Shown piece after piece: positions 48,786-59,326 of a DNA stretch of 64,000 nt (position 1 is its first letter; the number at the start of each line of letters is the position of its first letter). A program made the position numbers and the translations under genes. The stretch covers positions 124,001-188,000 of the forward strand of contig BROI01000015.1 of NCBI GenBank assembly GCA_027923505.1, read 5' to 3'. This DNA comes from Mayamaea pseudoterrestris. Its lineage: Eukaryota; Bacillariophyta; Bacillariophyceae; Sellaphorales; Sellaphoraceae. The notes below the pieces were generated by a model. It ran no database searches and had not been told where the DNA came from. It saw nothing but the letters and a program-made list of their open reading frames with translations.

Positions 48786-50006
48786 TTATAAAGAAGAGTT
48801 ACGCTGCTTCGACTTGCTCATCAACTTGATATTTAGCTGCAGTACCACGCGGCAAGTAAATATGGCAGCCAAGTCGCGCTCAGCAGTTTCTCGAATGCGC
48901 TCCAGCGTCCTTCCGCCAGCGCCAAACACTAGTTCCTGGTGACTCCTTGACTTGACGATAATCTCTTGATGAATTAGTAAACCAGGTTTCTTTGTTGCCG
49001 AGTCGTTGCGAACTTCGAAAAGCAAATTCCGCTGCGAAATGCTGTAGGGCACTTCCTTGTGCAAGCACCGATACAATTTCTCACGCACAATCTCTTCGAC
49101 GCGCTCTTCCTCCGTCAGTGATGTGGAGTGCTCCGGATCAATGTCCCACGTTTTGCAGGGCGTGGCTCGATTTAACATAAACTGTAAGACATCATCGACA
49201 CCTTCGTCTTTCAACGCGGAAACGTAAAAGAATGGTGGCAGAAGCTCATCGATCTGCTCCTCCGTCAACATATGTTGCTCGCCAGAAAATTGAGCTTTGA
49301 CAAGGCCTTCGGCTATGTCGGATAGCTCCATGGCAATGTCAAGTAGATCTGTTTTGGGATAGACGAGGTCAACCTTGTTGAGAGCAATTGATAACCTTTG
49401 TGTGTGCATGTCAAAATAACCATCGTTCGAAACATGAACATCGTCGCCATGTTCATTCTCGTTGGCAGACTCATCGTCCGCGTCTCCATCCATGTCGTCA
49501 TCACTATCTTCAGCATCCTCAACGCGACCTTGAGCTAATAGCGCCTGTTGCATGAGCTCGGCCAATGTTTGCTTGACGTCCCGGGTCAGACCCCGCGCCG
49601 CGTCCACCACCAATAATGTATGGTCTACATTTACCATCTCTCTATTGGCTGCCGAAACCATGCTCTGCAATCCTTCAGTTCTCGCATCGGATCGTCGCAA
49701 AAATCCAGGAGTGTCAACAAACAAGAGCTGAGTGTTCTGGTCCATCAGTGTTCGCGCACCAAGAATTCCTTGTCGGGTGGTATGTCGCTTGCGAGACACT
49801 GCCGACACAGGTGATTGCGTGAGGACGTTGAGTAGTTGACTCTTTCCAGCATTGGGCAAACCCACAATGGCAACGTCGAGGCGTCGGCGAGCCAATCGTT
49901 GCGTCGACGCTACTTTGGAATTCGATGAGGATGAGGAAAGCCATCGGTAAATGGCATCGCAATTTGCGCTTGTTTTATTTCGACGATTTATTATACATGA
50001 CTTCAT
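48786..50006 (-). CDS. ERAL1: Era-family GTPase with KH domain (ERAL1-like), organellar
   Basis: A 406-residue GTPase. G1 is GLPNAGKS (49-56), the switch Thr lies in RHTTRQG, G3 is DTPG (98-101) and G4 is NKVD (about 209-212). A C-terminal KH domain includes LIHQEIIVKSRSHQELVFG and the GAGGRTLERI loop. Era binds the 3' end of small-subunit rRNA and helps assemble the small ribosomal subunit. The N-terminus (basic, Ser-rich, MKSCIINRRNKTSANC...) suggests mitochondria; plastid is possible. A very acidic insert of about 35 residues (EDSDDDMDGDADDESANEN) sits between G3 and G4 and is not typical of bacterial Era. Confidence 0.9.
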   Translation of the reverse strand: MKSCIINRRNKTSANCDAIYRWLSSSSSNSKVASTQRLARRRLDVAIVGLPNAGKSQLLNVLTQSPVSAVSRKRHTTRQGILGARTLMDQNTQLLFVDTPGFLRRSDARTEGLQSMVSAANREMVNVDHTLLVVDAARGLTRDVKQTLAELMQQALLAQGRVEDAEDSDDDMDGDADDESANENEHGDDVHVSNDGYFDMHTQRLSIALNKVDLVYPKTDLLDIAMELSDIAEGLVKAQFSGEQHMLTEEQIDELLPPFFYVSALKDEGVDDVLQFMLNRATPCKTWDIDPEHSTSLTEEERVEEIVREKLYRCLHKEVPYSISQRNLLFEVRNDSATKKPGLLIHQEIIVKSRSHQELVFGAGGRTLERIRETAERDLAAIFTCRVVLQLNIKLMSKSKQRNSSL

Positions 50007-50268
50007 ATTCCCATATGTTCAAAGATTCACCATGAGTGTAGTCGCTCCGATGGGCTCTCGGTTGATATAATGGCGATGGATGATCCGATCTCCGATCCTT
50101 CTTGGAATTGGAACTTTCGTGGCTGTCACGCTGTTGAAACCAGTGCGACGTCGTCCATCATTTTTGACTCCAGCAGTGAAACCACACAAAATCGATGTGA
50201 CGAATCGATTTCACTTTGGAGCGATGAGACGCAATTCCTCGTTCGTACAACTTGAATAGATAAGAAAC

Positions 50269-51426
50269 ATGGGAAGAGGAAGAAGTTGCAAGAGGCATCG
50301 TTTCCATAAGCCCAGAGCTGCTAAGGATGTCGGCATTTCACTGCCACCTTCCTCGTCATTGACTTGGCCGTCATTCTACTCGGACCTTTACGTTCCACTG
50401 CCCAAAAGCGATTCTTCTAGCGCAGGCGTATCAATTCAACAACTAATAGATCGTTTTGAATCGATTGGATTTGCGCAAATTGCTTTGACGCACACAATAT
50501 ACGGACCACCCAAGGTCACTGACGATTCAGTGGATCACATTCAGCGTACATTATTCAAAAGGAAAGGCAGCAGCGACAACGCAAAATCATCAGTACACAT
50601 TATATATAGACTCCATGCAGTCATTGAAAACTTGTCTGATGTTGGTTTGTACACGATACAGCAAAACAAGGAACGTCTAACTACAGCAGCCGTCGCGACT
50701 GAAGGCGTATTGAAGCAGTTTGATCTCGTCTCCATTGCGCCTCGCAACGACGCAGTCTTTTCAACCGCTTGTTCGACTGCCACTGCAGCTGAAATTATTA
50801 CGTTAGACTACACAACTACTCCTCGTGGCAATCTACCCTTTCGCATCACTCGATCAAACGTCAAGGCTGTCATTGCGCGGAACGCAGTCTTTGAAATTCC
50901 AATCGCTGCCGCATGCCTGAATCGCCATTACCGCAAGGGATTGATACAAACATGCCGCATGCTGCAATCAGCAAGTTTGGGATTAAAACCAAAGATTATT
51001 GTTAGTTCTGGTGTGAGACGCGTGCTTGTCGCTGGCAGCAACAATATCAGCATCAGTCATGACGCAACGAATAAGAATGATGCCAATGATGCTGGAGCAT
51101 TAGCAATTTGTCTGCCAAGTGATTTGATTAACGTTGTTCATGCTGTTCTTGGATGGGAAACGAAGACGGCAATTGGAGCTTTATCAACAAGTGGGATGTT
51201 TGCAGTAAATCAAGGTAGGCGTCGCCGATATGGGAACGACTCACTCGTGGTGGGTGTTTCAAGTATAGCACCACAATTGATGAAAATGAAAAGCGACTTG
51301 ACAGCAGACGCTGGAAAACGCAATAAATTGCCTGCTGACGGTGAAGTAGAGTCTGTCCCCGATATCCTCACTTTGGGCAAGGTTGAAGATGCGACGGCAG
51401 GAGAAGATGGTTACATTGTGTTTTGA
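50269..51426 (+). CDS. RPP30: RNase P/MRP subunit p30 (Rpp30/Rpp1)
   Basis: The 385-residue protein contains the PHP-like TIM-barrel of Rpp30: FYSDLYVPLP at the start, GFAQIALTHTIYG, FDLVSIAPRNDAVFSTACST, EIITLDYTT, NAVFEIPIAAACLNRHYRKG and KPKIIVSSGVRRV, ending IGALSTSGMFAVNQG. Rpp30 is a core protein subunit of nuclear RNase P and MRP. The basic N-terminus (MGRGRSCKRHRFHKPRA) could be a nuclear or nucleolar signal. The tail after residue 330 is variable and charged. The upstream frame 50070-50255 is more likely leader. Confidence 0.88.
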   Translation: MGRGRSCKRHRFHKPRAAKDVGISLPPSSSLTWPSFYSDLYVPLPKSDSSSAGVSIQQLIDRFESIGFAQIALTHTIYGPPKVTDDSVDHIQRTLFKRKGSSDNAKSSVHIIYRLHAVIENLSDVGLYTIQQNKERLTTAAVATEGVLKQFDLVSIAPRNDAVFSTACSTATAAEIITLDYTTTPRGNLPFRITRSNVKAVIARNAVFEIPIAAACLNRHYRKGLIQTCRMLQSASLGLKPKIIVSSGVRRVLVAGSNNISISHDATNKNDANDAGALAICLPSDLINVVHAVLGWETKTAIGALSTSGMFAVNQGRRRRYGNDSLVVGVSSIAPQLMKMKSDLTADAGKRNKLPADGEVESVPDILTLGKVEDATAGEDGYIVF

Positions 51427-51497
51427 ATAGCAATCGTTTACTTTAAACTGATGAACATGAATCTAAGATATGTAGTGGTTGCATCTATGTCTAAAAA

Positions 51498-53138
51498 CTA
51501 ATTGTCAAACTGTAGTTGTACCTTTGCAGTTGTTGAAGGCGATTGTGAATCAGAAATCATTGTTCTGAGCTTGGAAGCAGCCGCCTCGATGGTCTCGTCA
51601 GATTTACAAAAGGCTATCCGAATAAATCCGTCCGACACTCCTTTCTCAGCCTGCTCTTGTGAAAAGAATGGGCTCGAAGGGATGCACAAAAGGCCTTTCT
51701 CTTCTGCCATCCATTGACACAGCGCCCAGTCTTGCCGAGCGATACCTCCAGGCGCAGCCACGTTTGCAGCAAATATTCGATCCTCGGGAACAAGTTCTTG
51801 TATTCCCTTTCCTATCCGAGCAAAAATGAAAAAACCACCGCCAGGCGTAATGCTAAAATTGGGAACAGCAAAACCAGCTTCTGTCAAAGCCGCGACAAGC
51901 ATGTCACGTTTCCGCATGTATTTTTCGCGTAAGTAGTCATAGTAAGAGTCATGCCCTTCATATGGATCATCCGCTCGTGGCAAACTCCTTGCCAAAGCTT
52001 CTTGCATCACAGTTGACGCACAAAATTGCACATAAGGCAGTAGTTGGTGAATTGGCCGTATCAAATGCTCGGGTCCGATGCACCAACCCACTTGCCAGCC
52101 CGTCGCCGAGAACGTTTTCCCAGCTGAGCTGATTGTTATGGTTCGATCCCACATCCCAGGCAAGGACGCGAAATGGACATGGCCGCGGCAAAACAGCGAT
52201 TCGTCTTCAGCACGTGCTACCGGAGGTGCATGGACAATATACTTGTACACTTCGTCCGACAAGACGACGCAGTCTGGATTGGCAAGCTCCAAAGCTTCCG
52301 CAATATACTCCATCTCACTTCGGGAAAAAAGTTTACCAGTTGGATTGTGTGGCGAGTTCAGAATGATGGCACGAGTCTTTGGTCCCACTGCCTTCTTCAA
52401 CAAGTTAAAATCTAGTTTCCATTCTCCTCCGGTGCTTCTTTCGCTGTCCCCTTCGTTGTCAGGTAAGTATGGACAAAAGACGAGAGGGACGTATACGGGC
52501 GTCCCTCCGGCCAATTTAACTTGATTCTGATATAGGTCAAAGAAAGGCTCAAACAAAATCACTTCGTCGCCATGTTCGACCAGTGTCTGTAGTGATAAGT
52601 AGAGCGCTTGGCTAGCGCCAACAGTGACTGCAACCTGGGTGAATGGATGAATATCGCGCCGCAAGTGTTTTTGATATCGACTCGCTAGCTGCTTGACAAG
52701 ATTGGGGTGGCCTTCAGTTCTTGTATACTGATGGGGCGACTGAGCCGAGTCCAAGACTGCTTCAACGAGACTGTCGACGGCGAACTTTGGTGGAAGCCAA
52801 TCCGGAAAGCCTTGACCAAGATTGACTATGTCGGCCTTGTCTCGTGCGATTCTTGAAAACTCAGTCCAAACAGTTGGTTTGGCATCGATCCCAAGCCGCC
52901 GAATTGCTTCACCAATCCTGCTGTTCAACAACGCTGAACGGGGTTCTGAAATATCGGTTTGATCCGAAGGGTTTGCCCCTTCGCTGGGCCATGGTCGTTC
53001 ATTTAAGTGACGGCCAGCGTAATTGTTCCGTGATCCGACGATTGTGTTTCGTGAGCTGGAAAAAGACAGCAATGCGCATGATTCAGTAAACAATAAAACA
53101 ACTTGACTCGCCACTTTTATCAAGGTGCATGATTTCAT
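51498..53138 (-). CDS. KYAT: Class I aminotransferase, kynurenine aminotransferase type
   Basis: The 546-residue PLP enzyme resembles KYAT/CCBL (glutamine transaminase K): NLGQGFPDWLPPKF, QYTRTEGHPNLVKQLA, VGASQALYLSLQTLV, LNSPHNPTGKLFSRSEM, VLSDEVYKYIV, and the PLP lysine in ISSAGKTFSATGWQVGW. It transaminates kynurenine, glutamine and aromatic or sulfur amino acids. The first 100 residues form an extension beginning with a hydrophobic signal (MKSCTLIKVASQVVLLFTESCALLSFSSSRN). Hence secretory entry and perhaps plastid import, though the ASAFAP-like site is weak. A shorter cytosolic form could start downstream. Confidence 0.9.
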   Translation of the reverse strand: MKSCTLIKVASQVVLLFTESCALLSFSSSRNTIVGSRNNYAGRHLNERPWPSEGANPSDQTDISEPRSALLNSRIGEAIRRLGIDAKPTVWTEFSRIARDKADIVNLGQGFPDWLPPKFAVDSLVEAVLDSAQSPHQYTRTEGHPNLVKQLASRYQKHLRRDIHPFTQVAVTVGASQALYLSLQTLVEHGDEVILFEPFFDLYQNQVKLAGGTPVYVPLVFCPYLPDNEGDSERSTGGEWKLDFNLLKKAVGPKTRAIILNSPHNPTGKLFSRSEMEYIAEALELANPDCVVLSDEVYKYIVHAPPVARAEDESLFCRGHVHFASLPGMWDRTITISSAGKTFSATGWQVGWCIGPEHLIRPIHQLLPYVQFCASTVMQEALARSLPRADDPYEGHDSYYDYLREKYMRKRDMLVAALTEAGFAVPNFSITPGGGFFIFARIGKGIQELVPEDRIFAANVAAPGGIARQDWALCQWMAEEKGLLCIPSSPFFSQEQAEKGVSDGFIRIAFCKSDETIEAAASKLRTMISDSQSPSTTAKVQLQFDN

Positions 53139-53238
53139 GTTAAGCAGACGGATTGTAGATTATGGGACGCTGCGGCTGATGGCTCCATGGTGACCGTGTG
53201 AACTTCGATGGAACGAAGCAGAACGCGTGACAATGTGA

Positions 53239-53282
53239 TGACGTAATCACGAATTCTGGTGAGTCATTGGTTGGATGACGTA
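53239..53282. promoter_or_regulatory. Cluster of three bZIP-type sites
   Basis: TGACGTAA (53239), TGAGTCA (53260) and TGACGTA (53276) lie within 44 bases in the 264-base region between the divergent aminotransferase and ABC1-kinase genes. The density is well above chance for 7-8 base words. Binding is inferred. Confidence 0.45.
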
Positions 53283-53402
53283 TGCACGATTCCGATTTTT
53301 CGTCCTTCTGCGAACCAGCAAGCCTCGTCGTCGCCATGGCGCTTGGTTTGGCCTTGTATGATAGGTACTATAGGCAGCATTTAGGCGGTTTACAAAAACA
53401 TC

Positions 53403-55097
53403 ATGCTGCGACTGGCTGCTGCTTCATCAAAGGTGGTTACGTTGCATACGCTTCGGGGTACCGAACGAGCATTCTGCTCTGCAACCACCAGTGCTCCTCT
53501 CGCACGCCGCAGACCTGGTCGCGTGTTTGGAGGCGCCTTGGCGATAACGACGCTCGGAGGATTTGTTTACATGCATGATGAACTTGGAGGTTTCGAAGGC
53601 CTTTCTCGATCGCTGTCGTTTTACAGTGTCGCCATTCCAAAGTATATTGTCTACCGATTTCACAGCTGGCGACAGAGTCCTGATCATGTCTGGGACGAAC
53701 TCGACAAGGAAACGTCGCAGCAAGGCCTGGATAAGATTTTGGAATTGCAAGGATTTTATGTCAAAGCAGGTCAAATGTGCGCCGCAAACATTGGAAACGC
53801 GTTTCCCGTTATTTGGCGAGACACTATGAGCATCTTGCAGGACCAAGTGCCCGCCCAACCGTTTTCCGTTGTTCGAGAGATTGTATCGAGGGAACTTGAC
53901 TTTGCGCAAACATTCCAGTCATTTGAGGCAGAGCCGATTGGAGCTGCCTCAATCGGTCAAGTGCATCGGGCCATTTTGAAGGATGGTACACGCGTGGTTG
54001 TTAAAGTTTGCTATCCTAATGTGGAGCGTTTGCTCCGAGGCGACGTGCGGACCATCAAGCTGTTTGCGAGACTGGCGCAGCCTGTTCATGTTCCGTCGCT
54101 CGAAGAAGTCGAGGATCAATTTTCGAGAGAGTTCGACTATCGGCAAGAAGCACGAAATCTGGAGCTAGTGCGAAACAATTTACAAAGGGCTGGATTGCTG
54201 GGAATTCTATGCCAAGTCCCGAAGCCGTACCTCAATTTGTGTACGAAGAACGTACTTGTGATGGAGGAGTTGATAGGCGACAAGCTGGTAGACGCTTTGA
54301 GGCAGGATCTTAAGAATAATGCTGAGCGAAATGGGCAAACGGTGGAGCAATTTACGGATAGTGTCAAAAGTAAGGTGAAGTACCTCGAGGGTGCGACCGG
54401 TCCACCTGTTGGACCAACGGCCAAAGATTACGACTTGTATATCAATTTACTGGACTCAAAACGACGCCTGTACAATGCTTGGGTAACGCTATATAACATG
54501 ACACTCGGCTTGGTTGGAGCGACAAAACGTAATTACATGGACAAGAGCAACCTGCCAATTAACCATGCCAAGCTCCTCGACGAGTTAATTTACATTCAAG
54601 GACATGAAGTCCTTGTTGACGGCAAATTTAATGCCGATCCCCATCCTGGAAATATTTTGGTTTGCCGAGCCGCCGATGGAACTCCACAACTCGGTCTAAT
54701 TGATTACGGACAGGTCAAAGATATTGACTCAAAGGAGAAACGCCATTTATTTGCCAAGATCGTCATAGCACTTGACAACGACGATCGGTCAGAAGTTGTT
54801 CGCCTTATGAAAGAAGCTGGATTTAAGTCAAAGCGAATGGATCCCGAAGTCATTTGGTTGTACGCAAAGGTTTGCTACGACGACGACAATGCTGAACTCA
54901 CAGGAGGCAAGCATATTCAAATGTTTATGGAAGACATAGAAGCGCGTGATCCAATTATGGAGCTCCCAAAGGACTTTATTATGGTTAGTCGCTGCACACT
55001 GATGCTTCGAGGCTTATGCCATGCCATGTTACAGAGCCGCAGCATTGCTAGGGCTTGGCGACCTATCGCTGAGCGTGTATTGCGAGAGGACATATAA
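53403..55097 (+). CDS. ABC1/ADCK-family atypical kinase
   Basis: The 564-residue protein carries the ABC1 (UbiB) kinase signature. KxGQ is in FYVKAGQMCAANIGNAFP, the Ala-rich loop motif is AASIGQVHRAILKDG with ATP-binding Lys in RVVVKVCYPN, and the catalytic and metal motifs are DPHPGNILV and LIDYGQVKD. These ADCK/COQ8-type proteins act in mitochondria or plastids in quinone and lipid homeostasis. The first 60 residues are basic and Ala-rich (MLRLAAASSKVVTLHTLRG), as in an organelle presequence, then a hydrophobic segment. An insert around residues 300-370 is longer than usual. Confidence 0.9.
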   Translation: MLRLAAASSKVVTLHTLRGTERAFCSATTSAPLARRRPGRVFGGALAITTLGGFVYMHDELGGFEGLSRSLSFYSVAIPKYIVYRFHSWRQSPDHVWDELDKETSQQGLDKILELQGFYVKAGQMCAANIGNAFPVIWRDTMSILQDQVPAQPFSVVREIVSRELDFAQTFQSFEAEPIGAASIGQVHRAILKDGTRVVVKVCYPNVERLLRGDVRTIKLFARLAQPVHVPSLEEVEDQFSREFDYRQEARNLELVRNNLQRAGLLGILCQVPKPYLNLCTKNVLVMEELIGDKLVDALRQDLKNNAERNGQTVEQFTDSVKSKVKYLEGATGPPVGPTAKDYDLYINLLDSKRRLYNAWVTLYNMTLGLVGATKRNYMDKSNLPINHAKLLDELIYIQGHEVLVDGKFNADPHPGNILVCRAADGTPQLGLIDYGQVKDIDSKEKRHLFAKIVIALDNDDRSEVVRLMKEAGFKSKRMDPEVIWLYAKVCYDDDNAELTGGKHIQMFMEDIEARDPIMELPKDFIMVSRCTLMLRGLCHAMLQSRSIARAWRPIAERVLREDI

Positions 55098-55154
55098 ACG
55101 AAGGACTTTTCCTTGTAACTCAGGTAATATGCTTAGAGATACGATATCTACTTT

Positions 55155-58062
55155 CTAAGTCTCTTGAAAGGCGACCTTATATACGGCGTCGTAATTCTCT
55201 GCATAATGCACTTCCAGTCCTTCTTTCAAATAGTCTGCAACTTCCTCAAAATCTCGGCGATTGGATTCTGGAAGGATGACGCAGGTAATTCCAGCTCTTC
55301 GGGCTCCCATAATCTTTTCTTTTATTCCCCCAACAGGCAACACCTTCCCAGTTAGACTTACTTCGCCCGTCATGGCCAAATCGCATCTAACAGGCGAGTC
55401 AAGAGCCAGCGACAACATGGAAGTGATCATTGTAACGCCAGCCGAAGGCCCATCCTTCGGTGTGGCACCTTCCGGAACGTGGCAGTGAATGTCGTTTTGG
55501 TCAAAGAATTTGCTCGCTGGATAAATAGCATGAAGACGAGCTCGTGAGACTGTATACGCAATCTGTGCGCTTTCCTTCATCACGTCTCCCAGTTGCCCGG
55601 TAATTTTCATCGATCCTCCCCCATTTGGATTTCCCTCACTATCGGTGCTGCGTTTGATGCTCTGCGTTTCAATGTACAACGCAGAGCCTCCCATGGAAGT
55701 ATAGGCGAGGCCCATGGCAATGCCACTGGGCAATGGGTCGTCTTGATAAAGTCGGTCACTTGTGAATATGGGTTTGCCGACATAATCTGAAAGATTTTCC
55801 TCCGTTATCTCCCAGCCTGACTTTCTTTTACTCTTTGCATTCAGTTCCGCTCCTTCATCTTCAGCTACAAACTGCAACGCAAGCTTGCTTGTTATCTTGT
55901 CTATGTATTTCGATAGGCTTCGCACGCCAGCTTCTCTCGCGTACCAACGGACTAGGTTGTGCACAGCCTCCGTTGAAATCTTTAATGTCTCGGGGATCCC
56001 AGGAGCATGTTTTAACTTTTCCAGTGGGGTAGTCAGACTTTCATCAGAAGCACTCGGAGATTCCGCGCCATCTGAATCTTTCGAAATGGAATCCTTCTCT
56101 ACCATAAGGCCGCTTTTCTGCAAAGACTTCGGCACTAGATAATTCTCAGCAATGGCGACTTTCTCTGGCAAATCATACCCAGACATTCGAATGTACTCCA
56201 TTCGATCCAACAGGGGCGCTGGAATTCTTTCCAGCTCGTTGGCCGTACAAACGAACAAAGCTTTGCTGATATCAACCGGTACGTCCAGAAAATGGTCACG
56301 AAACGTAGAGTTTTGGTTTGGATCCAAGACTTCAAGCAAAGCACTCGCAGGGTCCCCGCGAAATCCGCTTCCGAGCTTGTCTATCTCATCAATGAGGATG
56401 ACTGGATTTGAAGTCTTCACTGTCTTGAGGCACTGAATCACCTTCCCAGGCATCGCCCCAATATACGTTCGTCTGTGACCTTTAATCTCACTGACGTCGC
56501 TAAGTCCACCAACACTAAATCGATAAAATTCTCGACCAAGACCATCGGCAATAGACTTGGCAATTGATGTCTTTCCTGCGTCAAGATATATCCAACTGGC
56601 TAAGTGCGCTTCATCAACCTTCAAACTCACGACGAGCTACTAAAAAATACATACCTGTCCCCGGTGGACCAGCTAGACAAAGAATTTTGCCTTGTACCGA
56701 TCCGTGGAGTTTCCCGACTGCAATAAACTGCAGAATCGTGTCCTTGACGTCTTCCAACCCATAGTGATCTCGGTCAAGAATCTGTCTTGCCTTTGTAATG
56801 TCAAAATTCTCTTCCGTCAATACACCCCATGGAACACCGCACAACCAATCCAGGTAGGTGCGAGTCACCTGGTATTCTGGTGACTGCTTTTCGAGTGTTG
56901 AGAATTTGCTTATTTCCGATTCGATAACCTCCATAATGTCGTCTGGAATGCCATCCTTCGGATATGCAGTAAGCTGCGCTCGATATTTCTCAATGAGAGC
57001 ATCCTTATCGTCCTTTTCTAACCCTAATTCTTTCTTAATCGACTTGAGTTGTTCATTTAAAAAGTATTTGCGTTGGGCTTCCGTCATTTTCTCTTCCACC
57101 TTTTGACTAATTTCCTGCTGCAGTCTCGATACTTCGCGCTCGCGACTTAAAAGCACCAGCGCCAAGTGCAATCGCCGCTCTGGATCCTTCTCCTCCAAGA
57201 CTGCCTGCAAATCTTCCGGTGTTCCCGACGCGCATATACTAGCTGCAAAGTCTGCGAGCTTGAAAGGATCATTCGCGTCAACTCGCATTGGACTAAACTG
57301 CAAGTTTTCTCGAAAGAGTTGATTGGATTGCGCAACCTCTCGAATAGTTGCTAGAATTTCGTTCGTCAATGCACGAATTGTTTCACTATTCGGACTTCCT
57401 GCGTAGTATTCGCTGCGAGGCCAGTGTGAGACGGTGACATCAATCGGCGGCCCAATATTGTCAATTGATTTAATGTCGACCCGTCGGTGAGCGAGCAAAA
57501 GTACGGCAGCACCGGTAGACGTCTCTTCTTGGTCGGTCTCTGTATCTGCAGAACCAGTCGTTTTAAGTCCACTTGCTCCAGCCATGTGAATACCTCGCGT
57601 GAGTCGTTGAACCTGCGCAAAGGTTCCAGTGTGATACAAGTCGTCGGTGCTCGTAATGACCTCGGGCGCATGAAGTAAAACACCTCCATCCGCCACGCCA
57701 GATGGATATTTCTTGCGCAAAAAGCAGCTAATAAATGGATTCTCATGAGTATTCTTTTGCAACAGATTTTCGATAGCGACAATGGTTGGTTCATCGGTGA
57801 GTGTGACCGTCGTGATCAGGCTTGGAAACAAAGGTCGAGAAACAAGGGGGAGTGCCAAGCAATGTGGATATCGAGGTGCCCCTTCACCGAATGGAAGCCT
57901 AGACGGCAGAACAACCGAATCACCACTTGTAGACGTTGCTGATGCATCTTTGAAGAAGATGTTAGCATGACTTCGAGTGCAGCCGAGAGACGAAGTTGGA
58001 AAAGATCGAGGACTTAGCGTTCGAAGCGAACTTCTCGTCGTGATCCGCAGCGCTTGAATCAT
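55155..58062 (-). CDS. LONP1: Mitochondrial Lon protease (two exons)
   Basis: Exon 1 is 58062-56655 and exon 2 is 56575-55155. The 79-nt intron (GTATGT...ACGCAG) interrupts the Walker A loop and splicing restores GPPGTGKTS, giving 942 residues. The N-terminus (MIQALRITTRSSLRTLSPRS) is a mitochondrial presequence. The LON substrate-binding domain, a coiled coil (VSRLQQEISQKVEEKMTEAQRK), AAA+ module (Walker B VILIDEIDKLG) and protease domain follow. The catalytic Ser is near 847 (PKDGPSAG) and Lys near 889 (VGGIKEK). The enzyme degrades oxidised and misfolded matrix proteins. A Ser/Asp-rich insert lies near 630-660. Confidence 0.96.
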
Positions 58063-58400
58063 TTGGTCGATATCGTAACCAAGTCTTAGATCGGCAGACG
58101 CGTATTGTCAGATGCGGCAACAAACTATAAACGATGAGGATCAAGTTGTTCGACAGCAATCGACCATGTTCTTTGAAATGGTCTTTCGCGACGATGAGTG
58201 ATGGATGATGATGAGCGCGCCGCGACGTGCGTCATGTCACTCGTATCGGTACTCAATGCGACACATCTACGTATTTCTTTGCGCCACGAAACTACACCAT
58301 GCATCACCGATCCAAACTGCAATGACGGCTGCCGGTGCAATCCAAGGCCATCCATAACTCTTCCTAATCTGTAGTTATATATTGAAGTACTGCCTGGACA
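58063..58400. other. Divergent intergenic region, Lon / POLE3
   Basis: About 340 bases between outward-facing genes. It includes a GC-rich word (GCGCGCCGCGACG, about 58215-58227), similar in style to the one upstream of ORC2. No separate gene seen. Confidence 0.4.
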
Positions 58401-59162
58401 ATGTCCAGCGAAGAACTCGGAGCAGCTGCAAGCGTCGCAAAGGATGACGATGACGAAGCCTCCAAAGCAGCCGAACAGAACGAGTCGTCCATGACGCCCA
58501 CCACCACCACTACTACCGGTGCTAATAAAAGCGACAATAACATGCCCACTGCCGTCGAATTTGAGCCTCCACTGGCATGCGTGCGTCGCATTTTAAAGCA
58601 TACGTTGCCGTCATCGACCAATGTTGGCAAGGATGCTTCGGCTGCCTTTGCTCGAGCCACTGGGATTTTCATCATCTATTTGACAAGCTGCGCCAACGAC
58701 TTTGCGCGCGAAAACAAGCGACAAACCATCACGGCCAATGATGTATTAGCGGCGACCAAGGAACTTGACTTTGATCAGTTCTTGCCTGACATGACTACAT
58801 TTTTGGAGAATTACAGAGCGACGGAAAAGAGCAAGAAGGATGCCAAGGCCAAGGCTGCCGCTGACAAAGCTGGAACTCCATCAAAGGATGGTGAAGCGCA
58901 CGACCAGGCGGATGATGACGAGGACGATAATGAAAGTCACGATTATCAAGAGGAACAAGATGAGGGGCACAAAAGAGGGCACGATGAGATCTCCGAGGCA
59001 AATGACGACGAAACGTCAGTCACTGCCGAGTCGGCTGCCAAGAAACTCAAGATGGACACGTCCGAGCAAGCAGCTTTTACATCACATGCGGCGGAAGATG
59101 CCGAAGAGACCTCAGCGGTTGCAGAACAATTGGAAGAGGACTCGACGCTAGCTGCAGAGTAA
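58401..59162 (+). CDS. POLE3: DNA polymerase epsilon subunit 3 / CHRAC17-type histone-fold protein
   Basis: The 253-residue protein has an H2B/NF-YB-class histone fold (about 55-140): PPLACVRRILKHTLPS, KDASAAFARATGIFIIYLTS, NDFARENKRQTITANDVLAA, ELDFDQFLPDM. This is the Dpb4/POLE3 pattern. The fold pairs with POLE4 or CHRAC15 in Pol epsilon and chromatin remodellers. The N-terminal leader is Thr/Ala-rich. The C-terminal half is unusually long and strongly acidic, with DDDEDDNESHDYQEEQDEGH, and carries KR-rich patches that may act in chromatin binding or nuclear import. Confidence 0.88.
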   Translation: MSSEELGAAASVAKDDDDEASKAAEQNESSMTPTTTTTTGANKSDNNMPTAVEFEPPLACVRRILKHTLPSSTNVGKDASAAFARATGIFIIYLTSCANDFARENKRQTITANDVLAATKELDFDQFLPDMTTFLENYRATEKSKKDAKAKAAADKAGTPSKDGEAHDQADDDEDDNESHDYQEEQDEGHKRGHDEISEANDDETSVTAESAAKKLKMDTSEQAAFTSHAAEDAEETSAVAEQLEEDSTLAAE

Positions 59163-59326
59163 ACTACACAGGTACCTGTCAAGTTACAATATAAGTTGTA
59201 GCCAACACTTTCACTAAACATGTATTGACTATTGAACCTTACGTCCTGCAAGCAAATTAAACATTCAGAAGTGTGTGAGAACACCAACATAATGCGATTT
59301 TGCATAGTTGGATGTACATGCTACGG

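Noticed and set aside
50070-50255. 61-residue frame upstream of Rpp30
   Set aside because: Low similarity to anything, in the leader of the downstream gene; treated as a possible upstream frame only.
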